A stretch of 64,000 bases of DNA from positions 30,525,373-30,589,372 of the forward strand of contig NC_067114.1 of assembly GCF_021347895.1 (NCBI RefSeq), written 5' to 3'. The notes under the pieces are model-generated. The model did not search any database and was not told where the DNA came from. It was given only the letters and a program-made list of their open reading frames with translations. A program made the translations under genes and the position numbers. The DNA comes from Acanthochromis polyacanthus. Its lineage: Eukaryota; Chordata; Actinopteri; Pomacentridae. Position 1 is the first letter of the stretch. Every line of letters starts with the position of its first letter. This document shows, piece after piece, positions 33,034 through 44,479 of this stretch.

Positions 33034-33576
33034 CCTGGCGTATTTGGAGGAGTAGGGGTCCTCGAACAGTGCCCACATCCAGGGCTGCCACACCTCCCAC
33101 CACGTCGCCCTGCGGCCATCCTCCTGCATGCACAGCCGCTTCAGGTCTCCGTCCGCCCCGCCGGTGAGCGCCGGATCGTCCTCGGGTGCGTCCGGCTCGG
33201 GGGTCTCAAAGCTGTCCAGGGCTTCCTCGGCGTCGCGGTGCTGCCGGTAGTTCATCCAACAGCACGCCTCCACGTCCGTTTCATCGATGCCCCAGAAGGC
33301 GAGCTCCTCCTCGAAGAGCGGCCCGCAGACATCGTTGGGACAGTGGAGCTTCCCGGTGCGGTAGTAGTTGAGGATGAAGGCGAAGGTGGCGGGGTGGCGG
33401 TCGAAGAAGAACTCGTCGGACTTGGGGTCGTAGTCGAAGTTGCTGTAGGCGTCGGGCTCGGTCAGCCAAGACAAGCGCGTCCCCGGCAGCGTCTTCAGGG
33501 TGCTCCGGTAGGTCTCGTGTCGGATCCCGCCGCAGTTGATCACGATCTTCTCGCTATCTGACGCCGAGCAAGTCAT
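33034..33576 (-). CDS. kcnc3: Kv3-family voltage-gated K+ channel, first coding exon (T1 domain), probably KCNC3/Kv3.3
   Basis: Kv3 channels are plasma-membrane delayed rectifiers that let neurons fire fast; this exon gives the cytoplasmic N-terminus that directs tetramer assembly. The 181 codons start at the first Met after an in-frame TAG (33628-33630). Residues about 9-123 form the T1/BTB domain: [18 protein letters not shown], then [19 protein letters not shown] and [20 protein letters not shown]. The zinc signature HX5CX20CC is exact (H78, C84, C105, C106). The acidic linker (about 124-145) and then LKRLC, TWW and [10 protein letters not shown], together with EACCWM and DSFE, fit KCNC3 better than KCNC1, 2 or 4 as I remember them. 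The exon ends in AR in phase 0, where Kv3 genes usually splice just before S1. Unusual residues: C15 and I18 where most Kv3 proteins have V and T, A63-T64 in the DRHP segment, and W166 for an expected basic residue. S1-S6 exons are not in the window. Kv3 identity is near certain; the paralogue (kcnc3a, kcnc3b or another) is less so. Confidence 0.93.
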
Positions 33577-33850
33577 GGCTGCACTGGAGCATGCTTCGGT
33601 CGGTGCGCCCGACTGCTGCTGCTGCGGCTACTGCCCTTCCCCATCCACCGCCGGTCCCCGCTCTGTAGGCTTCTGTTATACCGTCCCGGTAAGGAGTCAC
33701 TGAGCCAACTGAGAGGAGGAGAGAGGAGGAGGGGGAGGAGGAGTCTGCCTGATGAGAGAGAGAGGAGAGGGAGTCTGCAGGAGAGAGTGTGACACAGAGA
33801 ATGTGTGGGATGCGGATTTTATGAATCGATAGGTTTGCCACTGAATGACT
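33577..33850 (-). promoter_or_regulatory. 5' UTR / proximal 5' flank of kcnc3
   Basis: The bases just upstream of the start are GC-rich and CpG-rich, continuous with the CpG-dense exon, so this is likely the 5' UTR and promoter-proximal CpG island. A (CAG)4 run lies between the in-frame TAG at 33628-33630 and the ATG. An out-of-frame upstream ATG lies 13 nt before the start (the CAT at 33587-33589), which could dampen translation. Farther out (33705-33790) the plus strand is almost pure purine with GAGGA repeats, a common promoter-flank pattern. I see no convincing TATA box and cannot place the transcription start. Confidence 0.5.
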
Positions 33851-35644
33851 GCCCGTCTGATTGATTGATTGAATTCATATTATTGAATCGTTTGATGATG
33901 TTCAGCTCAGAAAGCGCCACTCTGCTGAGCAAATCTAATTATATTCTGCTCTTTTTTGGCTCCCGGCATCCTTGGATTGAACTGCAAAGAAATAAAGTGG
34001 ATTTTTTTCAGCTCAAACACAGAGATAACAGTAAACTACATGACCATAAGTATAGATACCGGACTCATATGTGATCTGTGAACCAAACCATGCTGCTCTA
34101 CTAGACTCTGGTTTCAGGATTTCCACCAGATGTTGAATCTGGCTGCATAGATTCCCTCCCATCCAGTGAGTTAATGAGGTCTGGTTTACTGTCAGAGCTC
34201 CAGTTGATCCCAGAGGTCAAGTTCTTCTCCACTAAAGTGAGAAACTGCTCCTCCACTGTCATGATAAAAACACAGAGGGGGATCTAATGAGGTGTGACAT
34301 CACCCAACTGGTTCCACTGGAGTCGGTCGGTCATGCTTACTTTGCACTTTCTGCCTCCGCTGTAGAGACTAAAGGAAATGAGTCACACAGAAGCGGGTCC
34401 ATCTGGGAGACTGCTGCAGCCATTCTGCTGACCAGGTTATAGGGGATCTCCCTCCAGCTGAGCGAATGCTTCCTCATCCTGACACACCAGTCTGTTTACA
34501 TGCATGAGTCTGACTCTGGAAACTCACCAGATGAATCCGGGGTTCTGTGAGCCATTCCAGTCTGATTTTGGCTCTGTTGGAACTGGAGCCCACAGATGAG
34601 CAGCTAAATAAAGTGGAAGACATGAATCTGGGCTGCAGGCAGAAAGACAACAGGACTGTGCTGAAAGATAACGTACTTCAGGAAACTGGTGGACTTCCTG
34701 TACTCACTGCTCTGCTGGTGACTGAAGAGGAAAGGTTTTGCTGCAAAGAGTGGGAGCAGTTAATACTGAACTTAACAAATCTGCATGGTTCTCCTAGATC
34801 TTCTGGGGGTCATGTGACCTGCAGTTCCATCTCTGACCACTAAAATGATCCTACAGTCTAAAGCCCAGCTTGGATCCAGATGTTGTTCTACCACTCACCA
34901 GGCGTCAGCAGTGCACGTTGTTCCCATACATCTGGGCCAGCAGGAACCTCCCTCACCTTCTGTAGGGCTCAGAAAGCACTGAGAAGGGAACAACAATCCA
35001 CATTTGGAGGCTTGAGGGGTCGAGGAGACACAGTCAGACTATAACTCTAGTTTTAAAAAAAATGTTCCATCGTGTCCAGTGAATGTAAAACCTCCACCAC
35101 AGACCCATAAGGTCCACATGTATAGGAGTGATGTGATCTAATGCTCCATTTAACGGGCTGGAATTGTCCAAAGTAGATGCATTTCTCAACAATAATCACT
35201 CTTAGACTCTTTAGACATGTTTTCCCAGGCAGCAGAGAGCACAGTTCATGCAGAACATCTGCTGGCTGTCGGCCAGATGACACTGAAGACATCTCAGTTT
35301 AATGGATGAGTCAACAAAAAACACCATTTTAGCAGCAGAGATCGCTCCTCGATGCCTCCTTTCCTGGTAGATGAATGCTGCTTTCATGTCCGATCAAAAA
35401 TCTATGTGCTGTTTTATAGAGGCCACAGAGAAATAATCCATGTTGTCATTTAATATGGGGACTTACTGAGGATGTCATTAGTTCTGTAGCAGTGAGCTGA
35501 TGTGTTGTAGAGGAGGAACAGGTGCAAAATACCTTCAGCCCTGAGGTGAGCTCGTTCTTCAGGCACTCCAGCACTGAAAATCTGCTTACGAACACAGATT
35601 GATGGGAAGTTTTTTCAATACTGAACACCTGAACACCCGTAGAT
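33851..35644. other. gene-free DNA upstream of kcnc3
   Basis: Unique-looking sequence. Frames at 34547-34843 (plus) and 35292-35053 (minus) have no recognisable domain. Confidence 0.4.
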
Positions 35645-36180
35645 TCAGAGTTTAGTCAGAGCTTCCTCTGCCAGCGTCTCTGAGCCAAACCAGCTGAAAC
35701 TATTCAGATTCCTCTCAGCTTTGTCACTGCCATACCAGTTCTGATCTGTACCAGACGTCACCTGATCCTCACCAAACTGTATTTGCATTCCCTGAGTCGA
35801 TCTCTGATAGCAGTCTGACACATTAATCTTCCACTGATAAGAAGCAGCACGGGCCTCCTCATCCAGACGGTTAACTCCAGCTTTCTGATCTATGATCCCT
35901 TCAAACCTGAAGACCTGCACTCACATCATGAAATCAGCTGAAAGCGTCGGCTAGGTTGGACCATTTTGCACTGGATAATTCTGCAGCTTTTGGACGCTTT
36001 GTTCCTCCAGAAAGCAGTGAACTTTCCCAGAGGGAGGACTCTTCTGAGCAGCCGGTGGACGTCGTGGATCAGAGTGAAGCTGCTTTTGGTCACGTTTCCT
36101 TCTTTTGATAATTTTTTCCTTTTGATTTTTTCACTGCTGGCTGTTTTTTTGTTTTCACTTCCAGCATCGGAGGATTTCAT
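35645..36180 (-). pseudogene. two abutting protein-like minus-strand frames, unrecognised; possible decayed or misassembled gene
   Basis: Frame 1 (36180 to 35926, 84 codons, ATG start) is lysine-rich at its N-terminus (MKSSDAGSENKK...) and then carries FTLIHDVHRLLRRVLPLGKF. Frame 2 (to 35645, 91 codons, no ATG; a TGA stands directly before it) reads GVNRLDEEARAASYQWKINV, then GSDKAERNLNSFSWFGSETL, and ends in a stop. The two are in different frames, about 5 nt apart, and the join carries both GTGAGT and TGCAG, so a normal intron cannot lie between them. The residue mix looks more like real protein than the other short frames in the window, but I do not recognise a family. It could be a decayed gene, a transposon gene or chance. 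Confidence 0.22.
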
Positions 36181-36637
36181 GTTAGCACCAATTAAAATGA
36201 GCGTTTGAAGTCCAACAGCAGCTCGTAGAGTCAGAACTTAGACTCAGGAGTCGGTGTGTTTTAATCAGCGGCCTGTAGGTAGGTAGGGTCACTCATTCCA
36301 AAAAAGAAGCTATTTCTGCGTATTTTTATGTTCCTTAAGCATCCGTCCTGACTCCTCTGCTATCAGGGGAAAGGAGATGCTGCTAATCTACGGTAATTTC
36401 TGAGTGTCTTAAATCTCAGTGCTTTTAGGCTTAAGGGGGTTTGTAAGATGGATTTTCTGATCATGTCAGCCTAAAGACGCTTTTGGGACAGGAGCAGCAG
36501 GACTCTATAAGCACACTGTACCTGAAATATTAACATTAAAGCTGTTTATTCTGTCAGTGGTTTAATTATTGATGGGCCTACAGCTCGGGTCAGCAGGTTT
36601 TTATTAATGGTTCAGGTCATAAAAGACATAAATGTAG
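36181..36637. other. gene-free DNA
   Basis: Nothing recognised between the unassigned frames and the TTAA element. Confidence 0.4.
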
Positions 36638-37172
36638 TTAACCCTCGAGTTGCCCTACGGGTCAGATTGACCTGTTTTAAGGTTTAAAAATGTGGGAGGG
36701 AGTATTTTCACAGTGAAACTTCTGATGTCCACATTTTCAACATTTGTGGGAGATTTTTAAACATTTTTAGGTGTAAAAAAAGAAATGTTCAAAAAAAGTT
36801 TCTTAAGAACATTGACAAAAAAAATCAACCAAAATCCAGCGAGTTTCGCTGTTTTCTGGTTGTTTTTTGGTCAATGTTCTTAAAGAAAATATAAGTTTTA
36901 CTGATATACATATGTAATCACTTTAGATTTTTTTAGGATTTTTTTGAAGATTTTTACTCATTTTTTGAAAATATTTACAAGAATTTTCTTGCCAAATTTG
37001 TGAGATTTTTTAAGTAAAAATCTTTTAAGGAATTATCGGAATTTTCTTCCTGAAGGTTTAGTAGATTTTCCGAAATTTAGGAAGTTGTTTTTTGCTGAAG
37101 TTTTGTATTTTTTCTTTCAGACAAGGAATCAATATTTTTGATGCCCGTAAATGAGGACAACAGGAGGGTTAA
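36638..37172 (+). mobile_element. TTAA-flanked non-autonomous DNA element, copy 2
   Basis: Begins TTAACCCTCGAGTTGCCCTA and ends GAGGACAACAGGAGGGTTAA. It is 535 bp against 534 bp for the copy at 15552-16085, in the same orientation and with the same internal landmarks (TTGACCTGTTTTAA, TTCTTAAAGAAAATA, TTTTCTTCCTGAAGGTTT). No transposase. Confidence 0.85.
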
Positions 37173-38260
37173 GTGAACAAGGAAACGGTGTAATTAAGGT
37201 TTGGTTCAGTGTCGTCCTTCTACTAAAGCTCTCCTCCTCTCCTCACTCCCTTCCTCCACGCTGTCTTTCAATCTACTAAAACACTTGGCTCAATTAGAGC
37301 AGAGCAGGAGGGATATGATAGAGTGTTTCACGCCCATTCTCCCTCTCTCTCTCCTCTCCTTTCCAACATAGTCCCTCCACCACTGAGCAGGAGAGGGAGG
37401 CCAGCAGCAGAACCAGCATTTGCTGAGCTCCACAAAAAGGGGAGAAAAGACTGCAGACCATCAGATCATTAGTGCTCTCCCATTTTCTCTCTCTCACACC
37501 GAGTATTCTCTCCATTCCTCTCTCCACCTCTCCTTATCATCTCCACTGCTTGTCCTCTCTCTCTCTCTCTCCAGTGCAGAGCTAATGTGCTGTGTTGGTC
37601 TGCTGAGGACAGTCTGCAGCATCGAGCTTCACTACAGTCCAAACCGACGTCACTGGAGCTCACATAACCTACAGTAATACGGCTTCAGTCAGAGGAATAC
37701 CCTGAACCAGCCACATGCTCTAAAACCTGGTTAAACTCCAGCAGCAGCGTTCTGGATGAGCTGAAGCTAAAGTTCTGTTAAATGCCATCACAGTAATCCA
37801 TTCTACTAGAGATGAGTTCCTCCTGGTCTTTCTGGGAGACAAAACATTTAATTCTGTTGATATTTTTGGGTTGGTAAAAAGCTGCTTTGGTGAAAGCTGT
37901 GATAGGGCTGTAAAAAGTTAAATCTGAGCCCATTAACACTCCAAGGTTACCAGCTTGATCTGTGGTTTTAAGAGTTCCAGTCTCAAGATGTTTACAAATG
38001 CTGACCCTCAGAATAATCTCAGTTTTACCTTCATTTAACTGTAGAAAGTTCTCTCTCATCCAGGTGTTTATTTGCTCCAGACACAGTCAGTCTGTTGGGC
38101 TGCAGTCATCTGGTGACAGAGACAGAAAGTCTGGGATTTTTTTCATTTCAATTCTGTGTTTTTTCCCCAAAATCTGCTGTAAAACACCACGTGATGCATT
38201 GGTGTAAACATTTAAAATGTACCAATCAAATTACAGCCAAACCTCAGTTATTCCCAGATA
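37173..38260. other. gene-free DNA
   Basis: CT-rich at 37215-37265 and 37480-37575; a (CT)n run at 37556-37572. A minus-strand frame at 38059-37778 resembles old reverse-transcriptase-like text only weakly and is not called. Confidence 0.4.
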
Positions 38261-38342
38261 TACACCCCCTGTCAAAGGTTTTAGGACACTTTCTCATTCA
38301 AATAAAGTAGAACCTGTCCTACAGCTTTTGACAGGGGGTGTA
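38261..38342 (-). mobile_element. 82-bp hairpin MITE, copy 2 (inverted relative to copies 1 and 3)
   Basis: TA-flanked hairpin with CACCCCCTGTCAAAGG ends. Its reverse complement aligns with copies 1 and 3, including the ACTTTATTTGAATGAGA loop side. Confidence 0.85.
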
Positions 38343-38718
38343 TCTACCAAATTTGGTACACATATGCAGCACATCAGGCTGAACGAAAAAGTCAGTGACA
38401 GCCACATTCCAAACCCAACAGGAAGTGAGCTATTTTGCGTTGAATGTCAGATTTTGCCCATTTTTCATTTTTTTCTAGAGTGAACTCCTCCTAGGGGGAA
38501 ACTCCAATTCACCTCAAATTGGGCCAGTACATACAGGAGGCCTTAATGATCCAAAGTTATTAAAATCTTTTTCCAAAGTCAAAGGGCGTGTCCGTGGAAT
38601 TTTGATTCTTCGCCATGAAATTTGAAATGCTGTGTAAATGCCCTGAACATGCTCCAATCTGCCTGAAACTTTACATGTATGATCAGAGTCCTGCCCTGAT
38701 CACATCCATATGATGAAA
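38343..38718. repeat. segment held between two inverted hairpin MITEs
   Basis: Reads like part of a dispersed fish repeat (GGAAGTGAGCTATTTTGCGT, GTCAGATTTTGCCCATTTTT), but I cannot name the family or find its ends. Confidence 0.35.
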
Positions 38719-38800
38719 TACACCCCCTGTCAAAAGTTGTAGGACAGGTTCTACTTTATTTGAATGAGACAGTGTCCTAAAACTTTTGACAGGGGGTGTA
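38719..38800 (+). mobile_element. 82-bp hairpin MITE, copy 3
   Basis: TA-flanked hairpin with CACCCCCTGTCAAAAG at both ends, in the same orientation as copy 1. Confidence 0.85.
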
Positions 38801-41252
38801 CATGGGTACCTGGTCAACTCACTCCCCGGTTAGGGTTAGGTTTAGGGTTAGGGTATTTCAGCTTTCAGTGTAAAAGGATATCATCCATGGATTTCAGCTA
38901 GTTATAGGTAAGTAACCTAAGCATATGGGGAGGGACCAGTATCCTGTACACGCCCTCTCTTCATACTGTTTGGACCCATTTGACTCGTTTATAAGTTCAA
39001 CATTTTAACCAGACATTAGCTACACACTCAGAAATCTTTGTTTGTTCAGTCATATTTTAAGGAATTTCACTTCATTGTCCAACAAACGGCTAGGACACAC
39101 TAATGAAGCTAACGGTTCTGATGTTGATGAGCTAAACTGACGAGATGGTACGGTGGTAATGGCAAAGATTCATTCATTCTCCTTGTTTTTTGTCTACAGG
39201 AGCCCACTGCAGTCACAAACACAAATATCAGAGTCCTTCCATCACAGTTATGACTTACCAGCCCATAATTATGAGAGAAGTTGGCAGGAATGAAAACGCT
39301 TCAGAATTTGAATGAGAGTCTCCAGGTTTTTCAGATTTCCAAGAAACTTCTGTGAAAACTGTCGGTAAAAAACAAACGTACACAAAAAGACACAGTTAAT
39401 AACATCCTCACCTTTCCCTTTTTTCCTGCTTCTAACATCAACGTTGAGGACAAAATGTTCCTCTGCTGCCTGATATATCCAACCCACTGACAGATGTAAT
39501 GATGAGGAGATAATCAGCTTCAGTGGTCAGAATGTTTTACCTGATCACTGGAGACACTTGTTGTGAATCCAGAGGCAGACATTTGGGTCTTTGTCTAACA
39601 TGGACACCATGTCTGTCTGTGTAAAGGTTTTATTTTTAGCTTTTATCATCTTCTAAATATTCTGACTGTCCACATGTTTGGTTCAGTGACCTTCAGGCTC
39701 CTTTTTAAACCTCTGTGGACGACCTGGAAACGCAGCGTCAGGTTTTCTATGTGGCTAAGGCATCCGAGGAGAGTATATAAATACATCTGCACATTTATTT
39801 ACATTTACTGACAGCAGCACAGAGTAACTGAGGACATTTACTGAAGGACTGGTCAGCTCAGAGATGTGTTTAAGTTTTTTATTTCAGAGACATTTTACAT
39901 TTTTTAACATTTCAAGTCAAACCTTGTTAAAGTCTTTTAATACAGCAATGATCAGATTTCACCGTCATAGTGGCCAAAGAATGAACCATTAAAACCAGTA
40001 GGCATGATAATGGCTAGAATAATTTAGGAGCAGGAATTTATTAACAAGTATTCCCTGCTGTGTATAGAAATAGTTCAACACATGGATGGATGAATCACCA
40101 AAGGTCCAGATCACGCTGTTTTCTCATGCTTCACATTTTGATTTTTAATAAATTTGCAAAATGTCTTGACTTTATGCTTCTCTTGTGGGTTACTGGGTGC
40201 AGATTTGGTGTAAAAATGCAAATTCTATTCATTAAAAATTAAACCCACAGTGCAAAAAAAGTGGAGTGAGTGTGAAAGGGATCCTTCTGCATAATGAGAC
40301 TTTGATGCTTTTTCTGCTTTACATGCAGGTTTGTGCCTTCACCAGAGTGTTTCTGTGCTGAGGTGCTTCAGTAAAGACCTCAGTACTTGTTCCCCTCTGT
40401 TCGGTCAGTGGGTTTTTTGCTGCAGTGAAAGCAGTCTCCCTTTCATATCTCTACCTCCTCTGCCTCCTCCTCCTCCTCTCTCTCATCTATCTCTTGTCTC
40501 CCCCCCTCTCCCCTCCTCACGCCGGCCGTTCTCAGTGCGATCACATGTGAAGATCAGCTCAGCTCTCCCTCTCTCCCTGCAGCAGTGTTTTCCTCTCCTC
40601 CTGTCCTCCCGTTCCCCCTCTCCTGCCCTCTAGACTTGGTCATTCAATCAGCCACTTTGCTGGCACTGCTGTTCTCTTGAATAAAAACTCTCTCTCTTGC
40701 TTTCTCTGTCGTACCGCAATAAGGAGGACTTCTGCACAAAAAGGGAAAAAAGAAGAAAAAAGCAAAGCTGAAGGGTGAATATGCTGCCAAAAAAAGACGA
40801 ATCAAACTAAAAATAATAGAGTGACTTTAAAAATGAATGTATTAAAGTTCATATTTGCTGTGTATGTTAATTAATTCTGCTGCAGTTCATTGTTTGATCG
40901 AGTTAATTCACGTGTCCTGGAGTGCCAGTGAAACCTTTTATTTTTGCCTCTGAATGATTCTAATCTCACTATAAACCTTCTATAACATAACTGCCCTTAC
41001 TTCTGGTCATCAAAGGGGATTTTTCCACTTTATTAGCTCCACAGAGCTCAGAGGTTCTCGGGTTGTTCCAAGCATCGTGGAGCTGGCCAGGACTCAGCAG
41101 GAGACTCACCATCTGTTGCAGGACTCCTTGTTCTCTCAGTAGAAGATCGTTGTTTATGACTCTGGCTGCTGTCATGCTGAGGAGGAACCTGGGACCAATC
41201 AGACTCCACCCGGCCACACTACAGGACGGATCAGAACCTGGAACATCTAAAG
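38801..41252. other. gene-free DNA
   Basis: A telomere-like run (GGTTAGGGTTAGGTTTAGGG) sits at 38828-38850, just after hairpin copy 3. A CT-rich tract lies at 40440-40630. Nothing coding. Confidence 0.45.
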
Positions 41253-41962
41253 CAGGGGTGTCCAACATGCGGCCTGCGGTCCAAAAGCTGCCCTCCAGAG
41301 GGTCCAATCCGGCCCTCAAAGTGTAGAAATTACAGAGAAGGCATTAACTGCAGATTGTAAATTAGTAAAACTATAAATTTAAAATCATTTCTAGACCATG
41401 ACAAGTTGTTTGGATCAGAAAGTAAAATACTAGATTGTTCCTTGTTCTTTTGTCATTTTGTGCCTTGTTTTTGTAGAAAAATTGTGTTGTTTTTTTGTCT
41501 GACTTTAGTCGCCTTTTGTCTCATGTTTTTCTCGTTTTGTTTCTCGTTTTTCTCATTTTGTATTTAGTTTTTGTATTTTTGTCTTGTTTTGTCAGACTTG
41601 TGTCGTTTTGATCATAAAGTTAAATCCTCTGTGGTTCAGCTCCAGGTGACTAAATGTTGTGTTTCTTTGTAGACACTCTGTGATCTGGAAGTTGTAATGT
41701 GGAAATGATAAACTGAGGATGAATGTGGATGAAGCTGAATTTATTTTTCTCAACAGATTTCAGGTTGTTCATGATGTTTTTACAAAGATAATTCCTTTAA
41801 TGTGGACATTTTCATAATGTACTTTATTGCACTAAAACAAAGGAACCATCAGGAGTTGTGCTTATTTATAGGTTAATATGCTGTGGTTTTACTGGTTCAG
41901 ATCACTGGAGATCAGACTGCGCTGAATGTGGAACCTGGACTAAGATGAATTTGACACCCCTG
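41253..41962 (+). mobile_element. hAT-like non-autonomous element A, with perfect 8-bp TSD
   Basis: It starts CAGGGGTGTCCAACATGCGG and ends TTTGACACCCCTG, an inverted terminal repeat. The flanks ATCTAAAG (41245-41252 and 41963-41970) are identical, the 8-bp duplication of hAT transposition. The inside has TTTTGTC-rich text and no transposase. Confidence 0.9.
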
Positions 41963-41970
41963 ATCTAAAG

Positions 41971-42324
41971 TGTCTAAAGCTTTTTAAAACTCTGTGGATT
42001 AGATAACAGACATGCTTGTCGGTGTAATGCCGGGGTCGCTGCATCAGATGAGGTGATTATAGAGCCATAAATTCCAGACAGGACAGACTTCGTGTTGGTC
42101 TCCTGCTGCCTTTCACAGCATCATCAGGAAGAAGGATTGAGGGACTGATTACAATGAAGATAATAAACTATTTGGATAATGTTTTTGTTGTATCCTGTAT
42201 TATAAAAAGCCTTTAAAAAGGAAGGCCACACAGCTGTGTATCTGTGTGGGTCACACTAAGAGGACAAAAAAGGTATTCTATATTTAAACCTGTTTCTGAC
42301 TTCGTTTTATAGAACAGAGCCTAT
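41971..42324. other. gene-free DNA
   Basis: Nothing recognised. Confidence 0.4.
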
Positions 42325-43330
42325 AAAACATATTCACCTCCTTGGAAGTTTTACCTTTTATTGCTTTTGAACTTTGAATCATGGTCAAGTTATTGTGGCC
42401 TTTTTTATGTGAATTTACAAAAAGAAGCAAAGACTGTTTTCCACAAGATAATGCCAGTTAACTCCAAATATAAAATAGCAGGTATTTGCTTCCATTCATC
42501 TCCTTAAAGTCGGCATTCAGTAGCTGCTCCTTTGGCTGCAGTTCCAGCATCCAGTCTGAGACCATCGGCCTACATCTGGACGCCGTCATTTATCTCATTC
42601 TTTGCTAAACTGCTCAGACTCTGTCAGATTGCACGAGAATCATGAGAAAACAGCTCTTATCCAGTCCAGCCACAAATTCTCAATTGGATTGCGGTCTGGG
42701 CTCTGACTCAGCCACTCCAGAACATCCACTTTGTTGTCTCTCAACATTTTCTGTGCAGCTTTGGCTCTGTGCTTCCGATCGTTGCCTCGCTGGAAGACAA
42801 ATCTCCAAAGCTGTAGTTCACCTTTGAATGCATCAGATCGTCCCTCAGGATTTCCCTTTACTTTGTTGTATTTATTTTACCCTCCAAGTTTACAAGCCTT
42901 CCAGGGTCTGCTGCCAAAAAGCAACTCGTCATGATGCTGCCACCACCATGCTCACCGGTGAAGATGGTGCTTGTTGATGGTAGAAAAAGTGCAGTTTGGG
43001 TCTCATCAGACCAAAGAACCTGTTCTAGTTGACTTCAGAGTCTTTCAGATGCATTCTGGTGAGCTCTAGTTTACATTTAAAATATATTTTCTCTCAACAG
43101 CAGCTTTCTCTTTGCTCCTCTCCCATAAAAAGTTGACTGATGAAGAACACAGTCTCTCTCTTATCTCCGCCATCAAAGCTTGTAGCTCCTTCGGAGGAGT
43201 CATAGGTGTCTTGGTGGCCTTCCTCACTCGTCTCATTCTAGCATAAGCACTCAGTTTTTAAGGACAGTTTAAGCATGTAGGACACATTCACTGCATTAGC
43301 ACCAACTGGCTTCTCCTGTGCTGAATGAGA
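42325..43330 (-). mobile_element. decayed Tc1/mariner-like transposon
   Basis: Antisense landmarks of fish Tc1-type elements are present in order: CAATTGGATTGCGGTCTGGG, GACTCAGCCACTCCAGAACA, GTTGCCTCGCTGGAAGACAA, CATGATGCTGCCACCACCAT and GTCTCATCAGACCAAAGAAC. Frames are broken throughout; ends are approximate. Confidence 0.75.
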
Positions 43331-44479
43331 TGAGTCATTTGAAATGGGATGGATACAATCAGGTATTTTATATTTTAATTAAGTGACATTGTTTAGGATA
43401 AATCTGTTTTCACTTTAACATGAAAGACTGCTTTTAGGATAATTTCTAGTCAAAAGAACAAATTATGTGTTGAAAAGCAATTAAAAGGGGAAAACATTGT
43501 CAAATGTGTCAAAAATGTTTTAGTGATCAGAACAGGAATCTGGACAGCATGATGTCATCAAACGTGCTGATGTAATTTCAGCTACAGTTTGTTCTGCTGT
43601 TCTAGTTTGAGCCTCTTTTTAGTCTAACTTTGTTAAGATTTTGGACAACTATCAGAATTAAAAGTGCACCATAGCAGCTCTGAAGCATATTTTATCTCTG
43701 ATTTTGAAGCAGTTTTCTGGATGTTTACTTGCAAAGGACATGAGAGGTAATGGCATCCTCGGGGAAAAGAAAGTCTGTCCAGATTGGAGTCTGATTTTTG
43801 ACTCAGCTTCGCTTCATGCAGTATCTCCCCTTCAGCTCTCCAGTGAACTGGAAAGCTTTTGTCCTGCTGAATGACAGCGCACATCCTGTAGCTTCCTCCT
43901 GGTTAAAATGGTGTCCGGAACACAGCGAAGGTTTCATTCCTCACCTCCCGCTGCAGCAGCACTGGGCAGGTGTACCTCATAAAACTGTGTAAAAAAAAAA
44001 TGAGAGACTAAACTGAGGAACTGGTTTCTTTTTTCTTCTGTTTTTTTTCTATCAAATAAAATGTGATCTAATCCCTCTGCTCTGGACAGGTTCCTCTGTA
44101 GGACACAGGCTTGGTGCTGTCCATGGTCCTGATAGGGAGGCTCAGCAGAGAATCACAGCCTCAGATTTCAGCACCACAGACAGTGCCAACACCGCTGGTA
44201 CTAGTAGATTAACGTACAAATAAATGTTAGAATGCCACTTTTATTACTTTAACAGGAAATAAGTGTGATACACAAAATTACAGAGGTGTCCTCCAGCTAA
44301 CAAAGAACACTTTGGTTGTAGTTTATGTAAACTAGTTCACACATGATATCACAACAGTTTTAGTTTCACAACAGCCTATTAGTTGAGGAAATTCTTGCGC
44401 ATATTATCTGTATTTAGCACTGAACAGCCGTTCTATAGCCGTATTTCTACTATATTTGTATATATTTTTAAGAATTGCA
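43331..44479. other. gene-free DNA
   Basis: AT-rich sequence with no coding signal. Confidence 0.4.

Noticed and set aside
38828..38850. Telomere-like TTAGGG run taken as an interstitial telomere.
   Set aside because: Only about four imperfect units; such runs are common in the dispersed repeats of this window.
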